A DNA stretch of 64,000 nucleotides. It comes from Alloascoidea africana (taxonomy: Eukaryota; Ascomycota; Alloascoideomycetes; Alloascoideales; Alloascoideaceae). Positions 18,173 to 30,591 of this stretch are shown piece after piece. The stretch spans positions 62,001 to 126,000 of the forward strand of contig JAKTTT010000024.1 of NCBI GenBank assembly GCA_030581615.1, read 5' to 3'. Position 1 is the first letter of the stretch, and the number at the start of each line of letters is the position of its first letter. Below the pieces are notes generated by a model. That model did not search any database and was not told the DNA's origin. It worked only from the letters and a program-made list of their open reading frames with translations. A program made the translations under genes and the position numbers.

Positions 18173-21100
18173 TCATAAGAATATACGTTCCGAATCTCTA
18201 CTACTATCATTATCAGAGGCAGCTTTTTTTGAAGAAAAGGCCTCAAGCCTAGCTCTCCATTCCTCCAACTCCCTCTCCAATACCAACGCTCGCTCTTTGA
18301 CTTCTTTTTTCTCTCTTTCAGCCCGTTTAGCAGCTAGACGATACTGACTCTCTGAACCTTGAAGTTTTTCAACTTGTTCTACAAGTCTTGAAATGCGGGA
18401 ATCCTTCTGCTTAGATTCTTCTTCGTGGCGTTTTCGGAGTCGATCCTTCTGTTGAAGTTGATCTTTCAGATCCTTCATAGTCTTGTCTAAATTTCTCGTG
18501 CTTCTAGTTTCTTCAGCTCTTTTCTTATTCACCATATCAATGTTTTTCTCCAAGTCGCCGATTCTCTGCTGCCAATGCTGGAATCCACGTTTGTCGGCAG
18601 AAGCAATTTGTGTCTCCAAATCTAGCATTTTCAGCTTTAATTCCTTATTCTCAGACTCTAAACTCGCTTTTGTACTGGAAAGTTGCATTGTAACCTGACG
18701 TTCCGAGTCGAGTTTGGAAGACGCTTCTGAATGCAACTCTTCAAACTCCTTTAGCTTTTCTAAAGCAAGAGCAGTCTCTCGCTTTTCCTGTTCTAGCTGC
18801 TGTAATAAAGTGGACCTGTCAGTTGAACTGTGCTTAGGAGACTTTGTCCCATCGCCATTGGTTGTAGTGGCAAACAAATCCTCAAACTGACTGGTCATTT
18901 CGTGAACACGTCTCTCAAGCCTTCTCTTATCTTGCTGAAGCTTGTCTCGATCATTTGCCAAATCATCCATCCCAGTACGTAAAGTCCTAACCTGTGTTAA
19001 GAGTGCCCCCATCCGTTTCTCAGCTTCTTCTCTTTTCTTGATTTCCATACGATTAGACTCTTTTAAATCATCAAGATCACGTTGCAACGAAAGCTTCTCT
19101 TGAGCCCAGGACTGCATCTCATGCTTACGCTCTGTTAAAGCTTTTTTCAACTCATCAATATTCTTTTGTAGAGTTCTGGCCTCGTTACGCAGGCTTGCGC
19201 TTTCCTTTTGTTCTTTATCAAGATCGTTCGTTAAAGATTTCAGCTGTTGTTGGTATTTTCGTTTGGTACTGCTTAGCATACTTTCGGACTCATCAATTTT
19301 ATTATTTTCTTTGAGACGATATTCATCCAGTTCATTTTTCATCCCGTTCTGTGAATCTCTTGATGCTTGGAGCTCAACGTTGCTGTCTTCCAGTTCATCC
19401 TCGAGTTTTCGAACCTTAGACAGTAATTGGGATGCCTCAGCCTCAGCTTTTCGCTCTTGCTCTCTTGCTCGTTTAAGCGCATCTTCCGTTTCCTTCAACT
19501 GGGATTTTGCAAAACTCGCAGCCCTTGTAGATTTCATTACTGCTACCTCTGCAGACTCCAATCGTCCATAATATTCCTCAGCTCTTCCTTTATACAGCTT
19601 GTAGCTCTTGGATAGGTCATCGTAGGTTATTTGCAGAGCCTCTAATCTGATCAACGTATCATCCAGCTCAGACTTGGCAGCCATTGCAGACGAAAATTCA
19701 GGACCCACTTGGCTTTTCCAGCTTTCCAATTTTCGTTCATTATCAGCAAGTTGTCGAGTAAGAGTTGTAACCTCGGCTTTGCAGGTTGCCAATTTTCCTT
19801 TAGACACTGAAAGATTCTTTGAAACTTCTTGGTAAACAGTTATCAATTCTTGATGTGCTGCTTCGAGCGATTCCTTATTGGGCTTGAGATTTTCCTTTTG
19901 CGATCCATCTGCTGAAGACCTCGACAAAAGCGTCTTTAACTGTTTTGCAAGTTGTTGGCACTTTTTCTCAGATTCTTCTAATCTGGCATTGTAAGCATCA
20001 GCGTTATCCTTAAGATTAGAACCGCGAACAGGAGAAGGTGAGCGAGACTGGGCACCATTTGTTCTCTCCTGAATTGAACTAACCATTGATCTTTCACGTC
20101 TTGATATATCACTTTTCCATTTTTTATTGAGATCGTTGAGCTGCGTCTCCAGCAAAACATTTTGTCTTCTCGATTTCTTGACATCTTCAAGCTTATCCTT
20201 GAGAGCAGCTGCTTCAGAAGTGTTCGATAGCATCTCAGCAGCGCGCTTAGCTTCGGTTTTCAACTCGTTTTCTTTTTCTCCAACTTCCTTCAAAATCTCT
20301 CTATTATTTAGCTCAGAAGATGTCTTCTCTGCACGAAGCTGGGAAAGTTGCTTCTGCAATGTTTCGTTAAGCCTCTCAGTCCTTTTGGTAGCTTTCTTTT
20401 CTCTATCAACTTCATGTTTCAAATCTTCCAATTCTCGAATAAGCTTCGCTTTGTTGGTCTGCAATGCTGCAAATTTCACATTCAAAGCTTCGTATTCAAT
20501 CTTCAATTTCTTTTCTCCTGCTTCAATATCTGCTCTATCTTTATCTGCTTTATGAGCCTTGTCTTCAAGAACTTGATCATATTCTTTTCTACCTTTCTGT
20601 AACAGTGATGATTTTTGTGTCAACTCTTCACATAATCGTTCTTTCTCAGCTGTTTCAGATTTCAGCTTTACCTTGATTTCTTCCAACTCTTTTTGAACCT
20701 TTGACTTTTCCAAGCCATTATGCTTAATCAGAAATGATTGTTCTTCGAATCTTGACTTCATAGAATTATAATCAATCATCATCCTCTCTTTTTCCAACCT
20801 GATATTGTTTAAGCGGTCCTCCAAGTAAACAGAACGTCCATTGATATTCTCCAACTGTGTCCTTAGTTTTTTTATTGTCTCTGAGGTTTCAGTGCGGCAG
20901 TTATCATTTTCCATAACCTGCTCTCTTAAATTGTTTATTTGCCTCATTAGATTTTCAATTCTCTCTTGGGCTTTTTGCTTCTCTGACTCCAACTTCGTTA
21001 TTTTTTCTGAATCTTTCAGTTTATCAGCTTTCAGTTTATCCATATTAACTTTGAGACTCTGGATTTGATGTTGCAATTTGGCAATCTTGCTTTGCTTTTC

Positions 21101-24100
21101 CTCTATAAGATCGACATTGTTGACTTTAGTGTCCTTGAGCACCAGTCGAGTAGCAGAAATCTTTTCAACCAACCCATCTTTCTGCTTCTCCAAAAGTTTC
21201 TTGCTTTCGTCATTCTTTGCTTCGTCATTTATGCTGGCTTCCAAAAGCTCTCTAGTTTCAGCGGCTTCTTCTTCAAAAGCTTTCACCCTATCTCCCAAAG
21301 ATGCAATTTCAGACTCTGCATTCTGCAATTCTCTGCTCTTGGTATCATATTGAATACGAAGCTTCGATGTTTCTTCCTCAAGGGAATTAATATCCACTGT
21401 CCTTGCTTGTAGTTCTTTTTGTAGCGATACAAACTCAGTATCTTTTTTGGATACCATACCCTCAAAGTCTGTTGAAGTTTGGGTAGCTTCCAACAGCTGC
21501 TCTCGTAATTCATTGTTCTCGTATACCAGTTCCTTGATCTTTTTACTGGCCAATTCGTTTTCGTTAGCAACGCTTGCCAACTGTTCGTTCACTTCCTTAT
21601 CAGAGTTATCAAGGCTGATCTCCAACTTTTCAATCATTTTGCCTTTTTCATCAATCAACGTTTGCAGTTGCTTAATTTGACCCACAAGGTTATTTGATGA
21701 CTGGAACTTGCTCTTCTGAAGTTCTCTTGTGTCTTTCAACTCTTTTTCTAGATCTTCTATTTTGTGTAAGAGTTCAGATTTATCCTTTTCCAGCTTCTCA
21801 ATCAGTTGTGCACCAGTCTCAAGTTCTGATTTCCAAAGCGCGGCCTGGTCATCAGTTTTCTTCTTAGCACCCAGCAATTCTTCGCATTGAGCATCAAGCT
21901 TGTCTAGATCATCCATTGCACTCGCAAGTTCATCTTCAAGTTCGCCCTCACGGAGAGTGGCTCGTTCTAAAATAGCCTCTTTATCCAATGCCAAAGCCCT
22001 TTCACTTTCAAGAACTTCATTCAGCTTCCTTATTTCAACCTTTGACTTATGAGACTCGGCTTCCAGAGCAGTCTTTTCATTTTCCATTACCTTGATGTCA
22101 CTCTCAAGTTTTTGAATTTTAACATTATCTGCAGCGGCCTGAATCGCTTCTTTCGAGTCAGAAAGGAGTGGCTTCATTTTTGTGAGAAGCTTCCACCATT
22201 TATCTTTTCTTAAAATGGCGTACATTTCCAAGTTCTTCTTTATCACCAGTGCAGCTTTAGACTTGTACAAACTCTTGTTGACAGTTCTACGCACAACAGT
22301 TCCACGAATAATAGCTTGAAACTTGGTGATGGCCCCTTTCACCATTTCCTCTTTTTGGGCCTCTAAATCTGCCAAAACCCCAGCTTTAAAGAAGACTTTT
22401 GTCAAACCGAGCATATATAAACTTTCATCCAGCTTTATAGACCTCAAAATGAGTTCACACATTTTGCGACCCTCAATATAACCTCTAGGCTTATGAGTGG
22501 CAAGCGTTTGATATCTCTGCTTGAACTCAGAAAACGGAAGTCTGTTAGGGAAGCCCGACCTTGCGATCCGGATACCTTCCAGAACACCATTACAACGCAA
22601 TTGATCCAACACCAGCAGATTGTCAAACTTTTTGGGCTTTTTCTCGTGGTTTGGTAGAATGCATCGGACAAAGTGTGGATGTGTTAGTTCAAGCTGAGTC
22701 ATTAGACTAATCAGCTGTTCTTTGTGTCTTTGGGCAACAGTTCGAAACAAACCTTTCTTCACAGTTGCCCCAGTGGCCTTGTGTAGTGAGCTATCTCTTT
22801 CAAACAATTCAGAAACATATCTGTCTGTAGAGTGTACCAGAAGCTCAATAAGATTCTCATTAAGTGGATCCTTGTTTTTCTCTAGCCAGCCCTCAGTGTT
22901 GTATTCCACATCAGCCGCATAATGGGTCAGCGTAAAGCCCTGATGCAGCTTGGAGGTCTTATACTTTGTCGATTTCCCCTCCCACAGCTGGTGGAGCTTT
23001 TCTGTAAAAGATTTATCAGTAGCTCGGGGCACAACACAGTCTTCATCAAGACATGAAAAAATGCCAATGGGATTCGATTTTTCAATCAGGTCGATCGTGG
23101 GTTGCAAATCCAAACCAAAGTCTATAAATTTCCATTGAATGTTTTCGCGGTTGTATTCTTCCTGTTCCAACACAAACATATGATGGTTGAAAAACTGTTG
23201 GAGTTTTTCATTTGTGTAGTTTATGCAGAGCTGTTCAAAACTGTTAATCTCAAAAATTTCAAAGCCCGCAATATCCAATACTCCGATAAAAGAAGCGGAA
23301 TCATCGCTCCTCACAAGCATGTCGTTAATTCTGTCCACAATTGACCTAAACGTACGCTCATAAAGTCCTTTAGCAAGGGAATCTAATGAAAACTTGGCTT
23401 GCTGTGGCGTTCTAGATTGCAAAACCCATTCGCGCCCAGCTTTAACCTTTGGTGTAAGCAGGCCAGCAACAAATTGGTCAACATTAACTCCCAGCAAATG
23501 GCAGACTTTTTCAATTTCTGTCCTATCGGTGATTCGCGCTTGCTCGGATCGTTCAGGACCTACATCCAGGTTTCCCAGTCGCAGAATCGCGGATATAACT
23601 TTGAAAATATTTGTATATTGCGGCTTTGTAAATCCCATTATTGCAAAAGAGCGCAGCAAAGAATTGTATTCTGCAGAGTCATCTACTCCATTGATGGTTT
23701 TATTTGAAGACTTCAAATACACATAATCATTTGGAGATGATTCTAATAATAGCCTTTCTTTCATATCTTCGGGGGCACCAGCAAGTAACTGGTAAAATAC
23801 GTGGTAATTTCGTTCCTCCGAGCTTTGGTAAATAACCCTAGATTTTTCAAGCAGATACCAATCAATGTAAGCTCCACTGATCAGACCCTGTCTGTTAAAT
23901 TCAATTCTCACGAATTTTCCGAATCGAGAAGAATTGTTGTTTCGAACTGTTTGGGCATTACCAAATGATTCTAAAATAGGATTAGCCTGTAGAATCTGAT
24001 GCTCAAAAGTCGTAGAATCTGGCTTGTCTTTTGAGGATGAGGAATCTTTAGTTATTGCAGCCAAGTATTGAATGATTTTTTTAGTGTTTTCTGTTTTGCC

Positions 24101-24662
24101 TGCGCCTGACTCGCCAGTAACCAAAATGGATTGATTTTCATTCATTTCTAGCATATTTCGGAAAGTAAGATCAGTTATTGCAAAAATATGAGGTTTAGAG
24201 TCATCTCTTGTTTTGTGAGAATAGTGGTAAATATAATCGTCCCCGTAAATTGGCAAAGGGTAATAGGGATTAACTGCAACCAAAAAGAGTCCTGAATAGG
24301 TGTAGATAATATCATCGTGATATCTTGTAAGCAAGTTATGAACCACTGAAGCCTCGTTCAAATGTGTTAACTGGGCCATATCATCGGCCTTGTCAAATTT
24401 TGGTGGATTCACCTTGTCAACTTCCACCAGGCTGACAATTCGGTCCTGAAGCAGATTTAACGGTTAATCTTGAGTCTGTCGAATGAAATAAATAAACGTA
24501 AAGAATCGCACTCACGGAATCGTCCACACATCTGACTTTAACAGTGTCTTCATCTATCTCCTCTGTTACAAATCCTTTTATAAAAGCATTTTTCTTGTCT
24601 GGGATCCATAACCATGTCTTTGAGGCGAACTCCACAGCCTCCGCCTCTGCGTTATCATTCAT
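18173..24662 (-). CDS. MYO1: class II myosin heavy chain, one intron
   Basis: Exons 24516-24662 (MNDNAEAEAVEF, SH3-like start) and 18173-24445, with a 70-bp intron (GTGAGT donor, GATTAAC branch), give 2139 residues. Myo1 drives the cytokinetic actomyosin ring. The motor shows P-loop GESGAGKT (about 160-167), NNNSSRFGKF (switch I) and DIAGFE (switch II), and the actin-binding and SH1 segments LDQLRCNGVLEGIRI. One IQ-like neck follows (ITKFQAIIRGTVVRR). From about 860 to the C terminus it is a heptad coiled-coil rod, broken near 1490 by a Ser/Pro-rich hinge. It is longer than S. cerevisiae Myo1 (1928). Upstream TTG extension is ignored. Confidence 0.95.
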
Positions 24663-25137
24663 CTCTGGGAAGGTATGTCTGAATGAGTCGCTTGTTGGCA
24701 AATCTGACCCTTTAGCTGTGTAGTAAGAATGGCTAATGGGACGAGTGCACAAATTTAAACAACAAGGTTTGTCTACTTGAAGAATCCCCGATGATGATAC
24801 CTCTTGATTTATTGGGGTGGAAGATTGTTACTAAAGGTCAACAATCCCGTAACCTAGGCAACTGAGGTTAATGTTCTTCCAAAATCAAAGACATCCTTCA
24901 CTAGTTTAAAGAACTTGGAAGAGCATACTGGCAGTATAAACTTGGTAATAATGTTAGCTTCAACAATTTTTTACGAATTATTAGAATCTTTGGGTCACCA
25001 AAGCCCTCTGGTATAGATGCAGGTAGAACCACGACCTGTTCCTGGCAAACACCCATAGGCCAGTCCAGATCTGTCTCCATTGTGTGCACACATACTAGTC
25101 TCACTTTAGTATTAAAACCTTAGCAAAGGACGTATTC
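24663..25137. promoter_or_regulatory. divergent promoter region of MYO1 and SRC1/HEH1
   Basis: A 475-bp spacer between two outward-reading starts. No TATA box stands out. A minus-strand frame at 24901-25104 is not protein-like. Confidence 0.45.
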
Positions 25138-28027
25138 ATGGATTCTGAAGAATATTTGAAGCCAGGTAAGGTTCACTTTATTAGCATTGGTTTTAAAGAC
25201 TGATTACTAATTATACTTAAAGGGTTTGATCCTAATTCTCTTAAACAGCCGGATTTGAGACGAATTCTCCTATTTCATGATGTTGAATATCGATCTTCCG
25301 CAACAAAGGGCGAACTGGTTGAATTGTTCAAATCGCATATAACTCCAAAGGCTGCTAGCATACGCGAGAAAAATGAGAATGTAGTACCGGATGGCGGTGG
25401 GATTATAAATGTTCCGGCACGTACGGCCTCTCCTAAACGAAAGCCCAGTTCTCCAAGAAAGTTAAGTGCAACCCCCAGAAGGGTAGTGAAAAGTAAAGAT
25501 GCTCAAGACAGCAAGCTGCTACAAAAAAGTTCGAGTAATCTGCGCAATATGCCTTCTTTGAAGCCGACCAATTCCCGTATTTCAAAGAATTCGTCACCGC
25601 GTATTAGTAGAGCAACAACTGAGGTTCTGCAGAATGCATCTCCAAGGAGGAGCATGAAAAGCCGAAAAAGTGAAGTAAGAGGGGATTTAAGAGCTGATAA
25701 GGCAATTGAGGATACAGAAGATGTTTACAAGCCCAATGTCTCAAGAGTTCAAATTGAGGATGAAAGTGCAGCTACCCCTTTCTCTTCCAGAAACATTTTT
25801 CAGAACTCTTCGTCACCACTTTCAGAATCTGCGCGTAGAAAGTCCAAAAAAAGAAGTTTTAGCAGTGCCAATAATATTCTACCAGCCTCTTCACCATTGG
25901 CAGCAGAAGAGGGCATTTCTATTCCTTCAAAGGTTCGGAGATTGAAAGGGTTTCCTTCCAGTCCCGAACCAGACCCAGTTCCTACGAAAGAACAGCATGA
26001 CGAGTCTTCCTTAAACTCTTCATCCTCGTTCGATGACAGCGATGACGATCCTGAAGATCTTGCTGAGCTTGAAAAGCTCCAAGAGTTCTTTCAACCAGAA
26101 CCAGAAACCCCGATTGTTAATGCTGTAAATCAAGAAGAGCAACGCCAACAGTCACGGCATTCTAATATTCTTCAACGGCCACAAGAAGCACATGAATCCG
26201 GCCGTAATTCAATATCTAGACGATCCGATATCCAACGAACTCCTTCCACAAGTGCAGAATCCCGAAGAAGCTATATCCCTGCGGTTGCTTTGATCCAGAC
26301 TGGCAATAGCGTCAAGAGGCAAAGCTTTATTCCCCCTCCTTCATCTCTTAGGATATCTGCTGCTTTTGCTGCGCAATTAGCCACAGAGTCTCCTAGTCTT
26401 GAATTCAAGTCTGGAGTTCAGACAAAAAAGGATGTTGATTCCCCTTCTTCGTTCAAAACATTTGAGGAGGGTGATTCCTCAGTTTTTTATTCTCCTGATG
26501 TGTCTCAAATAGTGGATAGCATTGATGAAAAAGATATCGCAGAAGGGGAGGAAGAGCTGAAAAAAGTTTTAAGTGAGGCAAATGAAGCAAATAGAAAGCT
26601 AGAAGCAGAGGAAGATGATAGTGACTCTGAATCTTTAGATGCTGAACAAGAGTTTGACTACGAACTTTTCATCAAAGGCACATTATTCTGGATAATCTCT
26701 TTATTTACCATATTCTGTGGGTATTACTGGCGATCTGAAAGATTTGCAATAGGGTATTGTGGGGTTCATGATGCAAGTTTTCCTTACTATCAGAAACTGG
26801 GCTTGGAATCTTATGGGCCAGTTGGCACTGAAAGCGGGGGATGGCTAAACTTTGGGATATGGGACAAGTTCATTGATTCAATTACTCCCAGCTGTGTTCC
26901 TTGTCCATTACATTCTCAATGCTTCCCTGATTTTGAGGCCGTATGTGACCCAGATTATGTTTACAAATCTAGCATTTGGTCGCTTGGAGGATTTTGGCCT
27001 ATCGCACCAAGGTGTGTTCCTGACACGGAAAAGGAGAGCAAGATTCAAGTAATAACCAACCGAGCGCTTCACACTCTCAGAGAGAACAATGCGAGAGTCC
27101 TATGTGGGAGAGGGACTTTGGAGCAGGCAGGGATATCGATCAAGTCGCTAGAATCTGGTCTACGCGCAAAGAAAACAGTGAGTAAAATTGTTTCATGCTT
27201 ATTGGGTCATAAACTAACTGGGTTTGCTTCTGAAGGCGAGATTAAGTGATAAAGAATTTGATGAACTATGGGAAAAAGCAGTTTCTTATTTGAAAAAAGA
27301 ACCCGAGATAGAGGTATGAACTATTGTTTAACAAATTCACTACGAAACGTCTAACTTTGATTGAATTTAGATTTTAAGGCTAGTGGACGATAATGAAGGA
27401 CAGAAGAATGAGACACAAGATGACGATAACGAGTTGAATGAAATAGTGAAGGATATCATACTCCGATCAACTTCAACGGCTTACCTTAGCCTCAAATGTG
27501 TAGTGAAAACTTGGGTGCTGGGGATCCTATCAACACACAAAAAAGGATTGCTATCAGTAGCCATCATCATTTTCAGTTACCTTTATGCTCTGCGCCAGAT
27601 CCGACAGTACAAAGCGTTTAGAAAAGCTTCCAGGACGCTGGTGTCGGTGACGCTGCAGAAGCTATCCAAGCAACAGGAAATGAGCAATAGTGACTCGAGA
27701 GGGTTTACAGAAAAGTACATAGCCGCGGCCCAACTTCGAGATATCTTGTTGGTAGATATTGATGACGATGACGATGAAGAAGGTTTCTCCTCTCTAAATA
27801 GAGACCAGCTATGGGCCGATGTGTGCAAGAAAGTTGAAGCAAACAGTAATATTCGCACACGACAAATGGAAGTCAAGGGCGAAATAATGCGAGTTTGGGA
27901 ATGGGTTGGTGATGCCCACCTCTTCAGTAGAAGCGTACCTCAGAAAGAAATAGAGGAAAGGAAAGAAGTCAGTAATTTGAAAATTAAGGAGGAAAGCGAG
28001 GTGCGGGAAATGGCACAAGTTCTATAA
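25138..28027 (+). CDS. SRC1: inner nuclear membrane LEM/HeH protein, Src1/Heh1 (Man1-like), three introns
   Basis: Exons 25138-25165, 25223-27177, 27236-27313 and 27371-28027 give 905 residues. Src1/Heh1 tethers rDNA and telomeres and helps nuclear pore assembly. It starts with an HeH/LEM helix pair (PNSLKQPDLRRILLFHDVEY; residues about 10-50). A long basic Ser/Pro/Arg linker with nuclear-import character follows, then membrane segment 1 (about 489-508, LFWIISLFTIFCGYYW), a Cys-rich lumenal part (CVPCPLHSQCFPDFEAVCD), membrane segment 2 (about 745-763), and the Man1/Src1 C-terminal domain (AAQLRDILL, LWADVCKKVEANSNIRT, RVWEWVGD). Introns are 57-58 bp. Heh2 is the alternative; the long form favours Src1. 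Confidence 0.9.
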
Positions 28028-28153
28028 TCGATTGTACAACTGGTACTTTTAGTTTAATTTGGAATGCGGGGCTATATCTTATATTGTATTGTGGATTGAA
28101 AGGAACCCATAAACATGATGAAATCTTTGTTTTGTCTATCCATATCTGTCTTG

Positions 28154-28528
28154 TTATTTACCTTTCTCTATCTGAGCTTCCAAAGTCTTAACGTTGTGTT
28201 CCAGATTTCTGACCGATTGTGAAAGCTTCAAGACATCCCCAACAATTAGCGAATTTGACGATTCGTATTCACTTAGAAGGTAATAGTAAGCTCCAGCGGC
28301 AGTTGCCGAAACACCCAGGAGAAATCCAAAGACTCTATAACTCAATTGTTGTTGGTTTAGTAACTGCTCACATCATTAACACTGCTACCAGGTTCTTTGG
28401 TTTACCTACCCTCCACGGAAGCCTCCGATTTTCTTAGGCTGTGAAGTCGAGACAGCGCGACGAGCACTTGTGACAGATCTCTGGATGTACTGGCTTCTGA
28501 CCAATGGTGTAGCTGCTCTGAATAACAT
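28154..28528 (-). CDS. small mitochondrial membrane protein, 101 residues, one intron
   Basis: Exons 28410-28528 and 28154-28340 join through a 69-bp intron (GTAGGT donor, TTACTAA branch) to read KKIGGFRGGYRVFGFLLG. The N terminus MLFRAATPLVRSQYIQRSVT is rich in Arg and Ser without acids, a clear mitochondrial presequence. A Gly-rich turn leads into one membrane helix (about 44-60, GFLLGVSATAAGAYYYLL), then a short coiled coil (LIVGDVLKLSQSVRNLEH). I believe similar small proteins exist across fungi, but I do not know a name or function. It converges on SRC1, with 126 bp between stops. Confidence 0.75.
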
Positions 28529-28992
28529 AGTATGCCGTGTCTCTTGATCCCCTGCTAGAATATGGGTGTTTTTAATTGGGCCGACTTGGGTGGTGTCTGG
28601 CGGGAAAGGGAATACTCGGAAGTTTGCTGTGAAATTTCCGGACATTCGCATCTACGGGAACGGTTCCCAATCTCTAATTTTACGGCCAAACCGTTATGTT
28701 GAATCTGAATTTTGGTCGTCTGTGAAGTTGGGTGAAAGATCTGAAGGGTAAATCATTCGTTATTCTTCCTTTATTCCAAATTTAGTTGCAACACCCAATG
28801 AAATCAGATAAAGAAATCTGCCGAGAGAACGAAATGTGAATTATCAGCATGATGCCCTTGTTTTCGCACCCTGATCATAAGAAAGCGATTGGTAGAAACA
28901 GCCGTTACTAGTATAATACGCTCAATGTCATTACTTTATAAAACGCTTGCATGCCACCAAAAATGTCATAACAGAGAATGAATTCAACCTAT
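28529..28992. other. intergenic, no gene seen
   Basis: About 460 bp between the small mitochondrial gene's start and the ECM9-like gene's stop. It serves as promoter of the former and 3' region of the latter. No RNA gene or repeat was recognised. Confidence 0.5.
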
Positions 28993-30484
28993 TTACGCCT
29001 TGTCTACCCCAGATTTCTGCTTTGAAATTATCATTTGTATCCAAGCTATGGATCTTCGTGCTAGGAAAAATGTTTTCCCTTCCTCTTCGCAATGTAATGA
29101 GGAATTCAACTTTAAGTTATAGTCTGTTCCTATAATATTCCTTGAAATGTCTAATGAAGGGGGCGTGATAGTTTTCAGTAATTCCTTTCCTAATTTAGGA
29201 TCAAGAAGGTGTAATTTTGCGACGCCATTTCGGAATAAAAACCACACTGACTCAGAGTCTTTGACTCCAAGAGATAATAGTTTCTGGTATCTTTCCCAAA
29301 CTGCGCACAGCTTATCATAGATGTCGATCTTAGAAGGGTAGACTAGATCCATGACACTCTCCAAGAATTGTAACTGATAGCTGCCGTCTTTGTCAATATT
29401 CCTTAAATCACGCGTGTGACTTTCAATAGCCTGTTTAGATGGCCTGAAAAGTAGAAAATCGACGAAAAAGGAAAGCCCAGAAATATCATTCTTTATTCGA
29501 TTTTGGGGAAAGCAAAAGTCTTCCACTGCCAAGCGTATTTGAGACCAAAAATCTTTGATGTCCTGTTTTAATTCATTTTCTGCATCTATTGATGAGTTTT
29601 CTAAGCTCAATAGTAGTGAGCAGAATAAAAGACTGAAAATCGTTATAAACCGCATGTTGCCCCAACAATAGTAATTATGAACATGATTAGACGCTGACGA
29701 TATGTTTGAAGAAACCTGGTCTAGTATCAGGCGAAAGCTTTTCTTTGCAAGATGATTATGAGGTAGCGCAAGCCGGTAATAGTCTATAGTGCCAATTATC
29801 AAGTCTTTTTTATAGTTGTACAGTAAGGGAGACTTGTTAAATTTGTTATTTTTTGAGTTTAAGATTATGCTGACAAACTTCAGTTCATTCTCTATCAGAG
29901 GATTAAGCGTATGCTTAATATTAGATTCCTTTCTATCCAATATCAACTTAGATCTGAAAAAGTTGAGAGCATTAGTGAGTGAAACTAGTTGCAAGTATGA
30001 AGTGATAATTACCTGGCATTGATAGCGGTACAGTATTCAGTAGATGTCAGAAAGAGTCCAGAAGTAGCTCTCATTAAAGAATCTCGCTCGTGACCTTTGT
30101 AATTAAATGTTAACATTTGCTATTGAATGTGGCACTTGTCTCGTCTTACCTTGTAAACTTCCATTTCTAAAAGATGGAAAAGCGTCCCAAAATAGCCTCC
30201 TAGACTCGACAAATAGTGAAATCCAATTCTTCTTGTCTATAATAGCGACTTTTTCATTCTTTTCAAGTATGAATGGTAAATAGCTCTCCTCAATTAGACT
30301 TGGAGTTACCGAAGAAATATCATTGTAAAGATCAGTCGATATAATCTCCACAGTCTGTCTTTTGATCAGAATATTTTATGATAACGCGGGTTAGAAATCA
30401 GTTTACCCATTAAGTAATCCGCTTTCCCTACATATTATCCAATTCCTCCGTCAGCAGCTCATGTAAGGCTGTAGTGCTGTGCAT
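28993..30484 (-). CDS. ECM9: prenyltransferase alpha-subunit-repeat protein, Ecm9/PTAR1-like, three introns
   Basis: Exons 30432-30484, 30150-30358, 30013-30094 and 28993-29953 give 434 residues starting MHSTTALHELLTEELDN. All four junctions keep frame and have good donors (GTAGGG, GTAAGA, GTAATT), with introns of 73, 55 and 59 bp. Two stretches fit the prenyltransferase alpha repeat: TSTEYCTAINARSKLIL (tyrosine/Asn-Arg motif) and ELKFVSIILNSKNNKFNKSP followed by NYKKDLI. That points to the Ecm9/PTAR1 family, the alpha-like subunit of a third geranylgeranyltransferase acting on Ykt6. The sequence is diverged, so the family call is tentative. It is divergent from NBS1. Confidence 0.6.
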
Positions 30485-30591
30485 CTGAGTGGTGATGAGA
30501 GAATCCTGAGTGGCAGTGGAGGTTTGGAGTTTTGAGTAAATCACAAACATTTGTTTCTACCCATAACCAACCTCTTGCAGCTAGATGGGCA
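30485..30591. promoter_or_regulatory. short bidirectional promoter, ECM9-like / NBS1
   Basis: Only 107 bp separate the two start codons. The two genes must share this spacer as promoter or use initiation inside each other's leader. No TATA box is visible. Confidence 0.6.

Noticed and set aside
24663-24752. Longer MYO1 N terminus from an upstream TTG
   Set aside because: Non-ATG start; the ATG at 24660-24662 directly precedes the conserved SH3-like segment.
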